In this document: positions 59,409 through 64,000 of the stretch, piece after piece
Layout of the letters: each line of letters begins with the position of its first letter
Position numbering within the stretch: the first letter of the stretch is position 1
Source: Lachnospiraceae bacterium
Lineage (GTDB): Bacteria; Bacillota; Clostridia; Oscillospirales; CAG-272
DNA length: 64,000 nucleotides
Assembly (NCBI GenBank): GCA_024404495.1
Contig: JAKSPT010000001.1
Location: forward strand, 62,001-126,000
Direction: 5' to 3'
The notes under the pieces: model-generated
The model's input: the letters and a program-made list of their open reading frames with translations, nothing else
Database searches by the model: none
What the model was told of the DNA's origin: nothing
Made by a program: the position numbers and the translations under genes

Positions 59409-60920
59409 TTATTCAAGGCCCTCAAACAGCGCGACCGAACGGTCGAGCGCATCCTCGATCATACTGCGGTTGGCGGTGAAGAGAGAAACGAATTTACCGG
59501 CGTTGGGTTCTGTCCAGAGCTTGCCGGCGGTGTTGCCGATGCAGGCGTCCCACCAGTAGGTCTGCCCGAGCTCCATGCGGCGGTATTTGATCGCCATATC
59601 GAGCATATACGCCGAGTCGTCGTCACGGACCTGCTTGTAGGCAAGAACGACGTCAACGTAGTTCGGGATCGCGTAGCGGTAGTAATAATAGTTGGAAACT
59701 TCCATGACGGCGGAGGTGAACTCGGGATCCTTCGTCGTGGAGGGAGCAAAGTGCGCGTGGATGCCGGGGATGAAGGAGTAGTAAGGCGTGCCCGCTTCCA
59801 CCGCTTCCACCTTCGGGAAAGGAAGGATGCCGTAGTCCGCTTTTTCACGGAGGAGGTAGAAGTAGAAGGGCGTGATGCCGGTGAAGAGCGCCTTATCGTC
59901 CGCGAACATTCTCGTGGTGTTCTCGTAGACGTGGCCCTGCGTGTAGACCTTGCTCGCGCGGATCGGGATCGCGATGTCGGGATCGGAGAAATCCGCAAGG
60001 ACGCGGTCGTAGATCTCGTAAAGCTCTTCTCCGTCAAAGGCGGCGAAATAGGGGAGATCGAAATCGTCCTTATCAATGATGTAAACGCCGTTTGCTGCGG
60101 CGAAGGGATTGTACCAGTGCGTATCGATGTAGACGGCGCCCCACTGATCCTCGTCGTCCATGACCTGGTCACCGTTCACGTCCTTCGCGGCGGCTCTTTC
60201 CATCGTGTAGAATTCGTCAAAGGTCCAGGTACCGTCGTAAACCATCTGATAGAGGCTGCCGAGCTGGAGGTCAGCGGCGATGGTCTTGTTGAAGAGCATC
60301 GTGGACATATTGCCGAACAGGGAAAGGTCGGAATACCCGGAAGCAAGGTAGAACTTGCCGTCGATCGAGAGATAGTGGTTCAGCGATTCGTACCACCACG
60401 GATTCGAGAGATCGACGTAATAGTCCGAAAGGTCGTTGACCGAGTAGACCATACCGTCCTCTGCGAGCGCGAGGCCGAAGCGGTCGATCCAGATCGCGTA
60501 ATCGAAAGCGTCGTCGTCAGCGGCGATATGCTGACGGTAGACCTTGGTGTCGGTGAGGGCACCGGAGGTGTCGGTCGCGAATTCGATGTTGAGGTACTCC
60601 TCGGTGCGGGAGTTCGCGACGTAAACGCCGTCGTTCAGGTCGTCTGCGTTCTGCTCCTCGACGTCAAAATGCGTATGGTAAATTTTGACGGTCTGATTCT
60701 GACCGGGGCAGGAAAGGACGGTGAAGGTACGCCCCTCGTAGTCGAGCTCTTCGGGGACGTTCAGCGTTGCCTCGGTGACCGGTTCGGTCGCCTCGGGACC
60801 GGTTGCGGAAGGATCCGTGGATGACGTATCCTTTGCGGGGTCTTTCGGTCCGGCGCAGGAAATGAAGACCGAAAGGAGAGTGGCTGCGGCAAGGATCGCA
60901 GCGAACAGCTTCTTTTTCAT
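59409..60920 (-). CDS. Extracellular solute-binding lipoprotein (sugar ABC type)
   Basis: A 503-residue family-1-like solute-binding lipoprotein: 'LLSVFISCAG' lipobox (Cys near residue 23), Thr/Pro spacer, then 'LDYEGRTFTVLSCPGQNQT', 'FDYAIWIDRFGLALAEDG' and 'GTWTFDEFYTMERAAAKDVN'. The segment 'DVNGDQVMDDEDQWG' is a Ca2+-binding EF-hand-like loop common in this subfamily of Clostridia. No permease or ATPase gene is adjacent, so it must use components elsewhere or act as a binding protein only. Start 60920 has GGAGG before it; the frame opening at 60971 overlaps the regulator gene. It is immediately downstream of the GntR gene. Confidence 0.85.
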   Translation of the reverse strand: MKKKLFAAILAAATLLSVFISCAGPKDPAKDTSSTDPSATGPEATEPVTEATLNVPEELDYEGRTFTVLSCPGQNQTVKIYHTHFDVEEQNADDLNDGVYVANSRTEEYLNIEFATDTSGALTDTKVYRQHIAADDDAFDYAIWIDRFGLALAEDGMVYSVNDLSDYYVDLSNPWWYESLNHYLSIDGKFYLASGYSDLSLFGNMSTMLFNKTIAADLQLGSLYQMVYDGTWTFDEFYTMERAAAKDVNGDQVMDDEDQWGAVYIDTHWYNPFAAANGVYIIDKDDFDLPYFAAFDGEELYEIYDRVLADFSDPDIAIPIRASKVYTQGHVYENTTRMFADDKALFTGITPFYFYLLREKADYGILPFPKVEAVEAGTPYYSFIPGIHAHFAPSTTKDPEFTSAVMEVSNYYYYRYAIPNYVDVVLAYKQVRDDDSAYMLDMAIKYRRMELGQTYWWDACIGNTAGKLWTEPNAGKFVSLFTANRSMIEDALDRSVALFEGLE

Positions 60921-60967
60921 AAGATAGCCTCCGTTCTTGGTTTTGGGGTCGCGGTGCGGGGATCGGG

Positions 60968-61675
60968 TCATTTTGCTTTGTGATCTGCTTCGTACTGGGA
61001 AAGCGAGGTTTTCAGATGGGCTTTCATAACCGATACCGCTTTTTCGGGGTCTCCCGCAAGGACGGCGTCGGCGATGTCAAAATGGTTGCGGATACCGTAA
61101 TCCACCGCCTTCGGATCGCTCCAGGCGTTGATCAGGTATTCTTTCAGCAGCGAGCTGATCGACTCGAAGAGGGAAAGAAAGATCGTGTTTCCGGTCGCGG
61201 CGACGAGCTCTCTGTGGAAGAGAAAGTCGTTTTCGCCCCAGAGATCGGCGTTGCCCCGGTTTTCCTTCGTCAGCTCGGCATAGTGCCGGATCCTTTCCGC
61301 GGCGGCGCGGTCGGCACGGGACGCCGCAAGCTCCGCGGCGGAGACCTCAAGCGCGAAACGCACCTCAAACAGCTCGACCGGGTCGGCGGCGTCGGCGCGG
61401 ATGACGCGGGTCAGCACCTCGGTCACCTGCGTTCTGCCGGGGCGCGTGACGTACGCTCCGGAGCCGTTGCGGACGTCGATGAAGCCGCGCTCCTTCAGCA
61501 CCTTGAACGCTTCCCGGATCACGTTGCGGCTGACGCCGAAGTTGTCTGCGAGCGTCTGCTCCGAGGGAAGCGGTTCCCCTACGTTTTCGGGATGCCGGAG
61601 CAGTTTTTCCTCGATCTGCGAGGCAACGTTTTCATATAGGCAGTTCTTCTGAACCTGCTGCACAGTCATATCCAT
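60968..61675 (-). CDS. GntR-family transcriptional regulator (FadR/FCD subfamily)
   Basis: A 235-residue regulator. The winged helix occupies residues 15-75 ('PLPSEQTLADNFGVSRNVIR' plus EAFKVLKERGFI). The all-helical FCD ligand domain follows, with likely metal/ligand residues in 'LFEVRFALEVSAAELAA', 'ENDFLFHRELVAATGN' and 'IRNHFDIADAVLAGD' (Asp and His set typical of FCD proteins that bind organic acids). It probably controls the solute-binding protein, the surface proteins and perhaps the catabolic operon, responding to a sugar acid. It has its own promoter and a leader with 8-bp repeats. Confidence 0.9.
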   Translation of the reverse strand: MDMTVQQVQKNCLYENVASQIEEKLLRHPENVGEPLPSEQTLADNFGVSRNVIREAFKVLKERGFIDVRNGSGAYVTRPGRTQVTEVLTRVIRADAADPVELFEVRFALEVSAAELAASRADRAAAERIRHYAELTKENRGNADLWGENDFLFHRELVAATGNTIFLSLFESISSLLKEYLINAWSDPKAVDYGIRNHFDIADAVLAGDPEKAVSVMKAHLKTSLSQYEADHKAK

Positions 61676-61690
61676 TTGTTTTTCTCCTTT

Positions 61691-61716
61691 TTACTTACCT
61701 GTTTACCTGTCTACCT
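61691..61716 (-). promoter_or_regulatory. Tandem 8-bp repeats in the GntR leader
   Basis: On the minus strand AGGTA recurs three times at exact 8-base spacing (plus-strand TACCT at 61696, 61704 and 61712), as AGGTAGAC-AGGTAAAC-AGGTAAGT, between the -10 element and the ribosome site. It is a plausible autoregulatory operator or an unstable repeat. Confidence 0.6.
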
Positions 61717-61734
61717 ATTCTACATCTTTTCTTG

Positions 61735-61763
61735 ATTGTATCATACTCCGTTCGGCTTGTCAA
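61735..61763 (-). promoter_or_regulatory. Sigma-A promoter of the gntR gene
   Basis: On the minus strand perfect TTGACA, 17-base spacer, TACAAT. Confidence 0.92.
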
Positions 61764-61940
61764 CAGAATTGACAAAAAATCCTGATTTTTCCGGGCAGAA
61801 AACGATTATTTCAACAAAATGATAAAGACGGACCGCGTTTTTGATATGAAACCGTTCCGGTGCCCGCTCTCCCCTGCTCTTCCTTTTATTATAATGCCCT
61901 TCCTTTCCGGCGTCCTGGTTTTCACCGGACCCGGAAAACG

Positions 61941-61977
61941 AAAAGGACCGCCGCGCGAAAGGATGCGGTCCTTTTTT
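61941..61977. terminator. Hairpin terminator upstream of fic
   Basis: AAAAGGACCGC pairs with GCGGTCCTTTTTT. No gene that I accept ends just before it on either strand; it may insulate the fic promoter from upstream transcription. The surrounding 61764-62029 shows no other recognisable feature. Confidence 0.82.
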
Positions 61978-62029
61978 GGGAAAAACTTATTTGGCAGAAA
62001 AAGGTTGACCCCGTTCAGAAAGAACGCTA

Positions 62030-62058
62030 TTGACAATTCCCTTATTTTGTGCTATATT
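62030..62058 (+). promoter_or_regulatory. Sigma-A promoter of the fic gene
   Basis: Perfect TTGACA at 62030-62035, 17-base spacer, TATATT at 62053-62058. Confidence 0.9.
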
Positions 62059-62067
62059 ATAAGGGAA
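62037..62067 (+). promoter_or_regulatory. Palindromic operator in the fic promoter
   Basis: Perfect 9-bp arms TTCCCTTAT (62037-62045) and ATAAGGGAA (62059-62067), separated by 13 bases that hold the -10 element. A protein bound here would block RNA polymerase. The winged helix at the C-terminus of Fic itself is the obvious candidate. Confidence 0.75.
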
Positions 62068-62085
62068 AGTGAGGCGATTTAAGGG

Positions 62086-63132
62086 ATGAGAACGTTCAAC
62101 TACTCCGCGATCCGGGAGAAAAAATGGGATTCCGAAATCCTCGGACTGATCGCGGCAATCTACAGAGAATCCGGCAGGCAGGAACTGTATCTTGAACAGC
62201 AGCCGGAGGCGCTTGAGAAGCTCGTTGAAGTCGCAAAAGTACAAAGCACCCAAGCGTCAAACGCGATCGAAGGCATCGTCACGACGAGCACCCGCATCCG
62301 TCAGCTCGTGGAGGAGAAAACGGCGCCGAGAAACCGCGACGAGCAGGAGATCGCCGGCTACCGCGACGCGCTGAACGTCATTCACGAAAGCTTCGACGCG
62401 ATCCCGATCAACCGGAATTATATTTTGCAGCTTCACAAAATCCTGTACAGTCACCAAAATAACCCGATGGCGGGAAAAACCAAAAACGTGCAGAACTATA
62501 TCAGCGCGGGCTATCCCGACGGGCATACCGAGGTTCTGTTCACTCCGCTTGCGCCCTACGAAACGCCGGAAGCGCTTGACAGGATCTGCGAGGAATACAA
62601 TCGCGTCATCGGCAATTTGGAGGTCGAACCGCTGATCGCGATCCCGGTCTTCATTCACGATTTTCTCTGTATTCACCCGTTCAACGACGGAAACGGCAGA
62701 ATGAGCCGCCTCCTGACAACATTGCTTCTGTACCGCAGCGGATTCTTCGTCGGAAAATATATTTCCCTCGAAGCAAAAATTGCAAAAAGCAAAGACCTCT
62801 ATTACGATGCGCTCGGCGCCTCACAGGAGGGGTGGCACGAAGGGAACGAGGATGCGGTTCCGTTCATCAAATATCTTCTCGGAACGATCCTCGCAGCATA
62901 CAGAGATTTCGAGGACAGATTTTCCCTTGTCGGAAAGAGGCTTCCGGCGGTCGAAGCAGTACGCCGTGCGTCCATGCAGAAAATCGGCAGATTTACAAAA
63001 CAGGATATCCGTGACCTTTGCCCGTCGCTCAGTTTAAGCTCAGTCGAAGGCGCGCTCCGGAAAATGGTCGCCGATGGCGAGCTCCGGCGCGAAGGCGCGG
63101 GGAAAAATATCTGCTATTACCGTTTGAAATAA
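62086..63132 (+). CDS. Fic family protein with C-terminal winged helix
   Basis: A 348-residue Fic protein. The N-terminal region holds the inhibitory helix motif (S/T)XXXE(G/N) as 'QASNAIEGIV' (about residues 56-64), so it is a class II Fic whose active site is blocked in cis. The Fic core is 'HPFNDGNGRMSRLL' at 197-210 with catalytic His197 and the phosphate-binding loop, and the flap contains 'TEVLFTPLAPYETP'. The C-terminus (about 285-348) is a winged helix: 'GRFTKQDIRDLCPSLSLSSV' and 'ALRKMVADGELRREGAG'. It should transfer AMP (or similar) to a target hydroxyl. It is a single-gene unit with its own operator and terminators. Confidence 0.93.
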   Translation: MRTFNYSAIREKKWDSEILGLIAAIYRESGRQELYLEQQPEALEKLVEVAKVQSTQASNAIEGIVTTSTRIRQLVEEKTAPRNRDEQEIAGYRDALNVIHESFDAIPINRNYILQLHKILYSHQNNPMAGKTKNVQNYISAGYPDGHTEVLFTPLAPYETPEALDRICEEYNRVIGNLEVEPLIAIPVFIHDFLCIHPFNDGNGRMSRLLTTLLLYRSGFFVGKYISLEAKIAKSKDLYYDALGASQEGWHEGNEDAVPFIKYLLGTILAAYRDFEDRFSLVGKRLPAVEAVRRASMQKIGRFTKQDIRDLCPSLSLSSVEGALRKMVADGELRREGAGKNICYYRLK

Positions 63133-63137
63133 AAAAT

Positions 63138-63196
63138 CGGGTGCGGTCCGCTTCTCCGCACCCGAAAAAAAGGATCACGTCTGCGATCCTTTTTTT
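63138..63196. terminator. Tandem terminators after fic
   Basis: Two adjoining hairpins: CGGGTGCGG/CCGCACCCG (63138-63164) followed by seven A, then AAAAAAAGGATC/GATCCTTTTTTT (63165-63196). The first, read on the minus strand, is followed outward by TTTTTATT and can terminate nothing coming from the Fic gene; the second terminates fic and, on the minus strand, the LamG gene. Confidence 0.85.
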
Positions 63197-63216
63197 GTCG
63201 GTTATTCAGAAAGATT

Positions 63217-63999
63217 TCATCCCGCGTGGGTTGCGTAAAGCGCGGCGACCTGCGCTTCGGTAAGCGCGGAGGAATAGATATTCGCCTCGGCGATGCGGCC
63301 GGTGAAGCACGCCTCGTAACCGCTGCCGCCGTTGAAGGAGTCGCCGCCGATCACGTAGGTCCACGCCGCAGAATCCGACGGCCACGCAAGACCGCCGTTT
63401 ACGTTCAGGCTGTCCGCAAGCTCTCCGTTCAGATAGAAGCAGAGGGTCTTGCCGTCGTAGGTCACGACCGCGTGGAAATATTCACCCTTGTTGATCCTCG
63501 CACCGGGGGTACGGTAAGCGCCGCCGATATAGGCGCTGGCGAAAAATCTGCCGTCGGAGGTGCCCTCAAAGCCGAAGCCTCCCGCCTGCTGATTGGAGGC
63601 GACGTTGTACCAGTCGCGGTCGGGGCTGGTGAACTGATCCACGCGCGCGTACAGCTCGAAGGTCACGCTCGACGAAAGCTCGCCGTAACAGCCGGAGATA
63701 CCGTCGAAGCGGAAGCCGCCCTTTCCGTTGAAGACGCCGACGTAGGCGTCGCCTTCCTTTTCGGTCGCGGCGGAGCCGATCACGGGAAGCGTTTCCCCGG
63801 TCGCCTCGTTGACCGCGCTGTTCCCGGCGCCGAAGACCGTCTTCAGAATATCAGCCGCGGGAACGTCACCCGTGACGGGCGTATCCTCTGTGGGAAGCAG
63901 CGTGACCTCCGCCGTCAGCGGTTCGGATTCCTTGCAGAAGGAGTTGACCGTGATCACGCGGACCGTGCAGGTCGAATTCTTCGGCAGACCGGAAAGCGG
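63217..63999 (-). CDS. LamG-domain protein, C-terminal part (5' end outside window)
   Basis: The frame remains open to the right edge, giving at least 260 residues; the N-terminus is missing. The first visible part is beta-rich ('CTVRVITVNSFCKESEPLTA'), like the end of a purple-acid-phosphatase-like or fibronectin type III domain. From about residue 85 a LamG/concanavalin-like jelly roll follows ('FRFDGISGCYGELSSSVTFE', 'KGEYFHAVVTYDGKTLCFYL', 'GGDSFNGGSGYEACFTGRIA'), and the protein ends right after it ('SALTEAQVAALYATHAG'). Probably an exported protein with a LamG-like domain like the metallophosphoesterase at 42043. Confidence 0.8.
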   Translation of the reverse strand, partial: PLSGLPKNSTCTVRVITVNSFCKESEPLTAEVTLLPTEDTPVTGDVPAADILKTVFGAGNSAVNEATGETLPVIGSAATEKEGDAYVGVFNGKGGFRFDGISGCYGELSSSVTFELYARVDQFTSPDRDWYNVASNQQAGGFGFEGTSDGRFFASAYIGGAYRTPGARINKGEYFHAVVTYDGKTLCFYLNGELADSLNVNGGLAWPSDSAAWTYVIGGDSFNGGSGYEACFTGRIAEANIYSSALTEAQVAALYATHAG

Positions 64000-64000
64000 T

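Noticed and set aside
57444..60824. A 1,126-codon open frame on the plus strand antisense to the surface-protein and solute-binding genes
   Set aside because: It mirrors GC-rich codons of the minus-strand genes. The translation is low complexity (FGCLRFGSLRF repeats) and it crosses the leaders and stops of three well-supported genes.
61819..62082. An 87-codon plus-strand open frame before fic
   Set aside because: It runs through a terminator, the fic promoter and the operator, and has no ribosome site.
1..64000. rRNA, tRNA, CRISPR, IS transposase or prophage genes
   Set aside because: No such signatures were found on either strand; the mosaicism in the glycan locus is not accompanied by a transposase or integrase in the window.

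Overview
The window looks like a chromosomal segment from a spore-forming, low-to-moderate GC Gram-positive, most likely an uncultured gut Clostridia (Oscillospirales-like). The evidence is a SpoVT regulator with a forespore-type promoter, a CotH-family lipoprotein, teichoic-acid-type genes (TagD, a CDP-glycerol transferase, LicD, a TagGH/Wzm-Wzt exporter), an L10 leader ahead of rplJ-rplL, many lipoproteins with lipoboxes, and clear sigma-A promoters. No LPS genes, rRNA, tRNA or CRISPR arrays were seen. The taxon is inference.

Layout. (1) 1-19.4 kb, all plus strand: a cell-surface glycan locus with GT2, GT4 and GT32 glycosyltransferases, four family-3 acyltransferases, a CDP-glycerol glycerophosphotransferase, two TagD-type cytidylyltransferases, LicD, an ABC exporter pair, a VanZ protein, a small lipoprotein and UDP-GlcNAc 2-epimerase. 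It is mosaic. AT-rich cassettes (about 10.7-12.5 and 14.2-16.2 kb) bracket the GC-richer exporter core, and one acyltransferase gene sits between copies of a 61-bp perfect direct repeat. (2) 19.5-22.1 kb: YmdB-type phosphodiesterase, gamma carbonic anhydrase, then rplJ-rplL behind an L10 leader. (3) 22.3-27.5 kb: a 1,273-residue protein of unknown family with its own promoter, and an exported protein interrupted by an in-frame TAG. (4) 27.7-32.3 kb: a four-gene GldA/GldF/GldG-like ABC operon ending in a DUF4340 protein; its ATPase has a long acidic tail. (5) 32.4-41.8 kb: a 185-bp inverted-repeat element, CotH-like lipoprotein, Dabb protein, small membrane protein, a P-type ATPase behind what looks like a yybP-ykoY manganese riboswitch, RimO, PgsA, an MnmM-type methyltransferase and SpoVT. 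(6) 42-64 kb: a carbohydrate-oriented region with a surface metallophosphoesterase, a very large glycosidase-like lipoprotein, a six-gene catabolic operon (alcohol dehydrogenase, HpaI-type aldolase, 2-hydroxyacid dehydrogenase, cupin, GH36, MBL hydrolase), two tandem-duplicated surface proteins, a sugar-type solute-binding lipoprotein, a FadR-type GntR regulator, a Fic-wHTH gene with a palindromic operator and a truncated LamG protein.

How the parts fit. Region 1 would make, decorate (acyl, glycerophosphate, LicD-type phospho-substituents) and export a wall glycan. Region 6 would capture and degrade glycans outside the cell and process uronate- or aldonate-like intermediates inside. The most unusual points are: a shared beta-sandwich-like module in about seven copies over three surface proteins; the Fic promoter palindrome; the unexplained 1,273-residue protein; gene-sized cassettes flanked by direct repeats; and the complete absence of TAG among 52 inspected stop codons, beside one gene that carries an in-frame TAG followed by 48 plausible codons.
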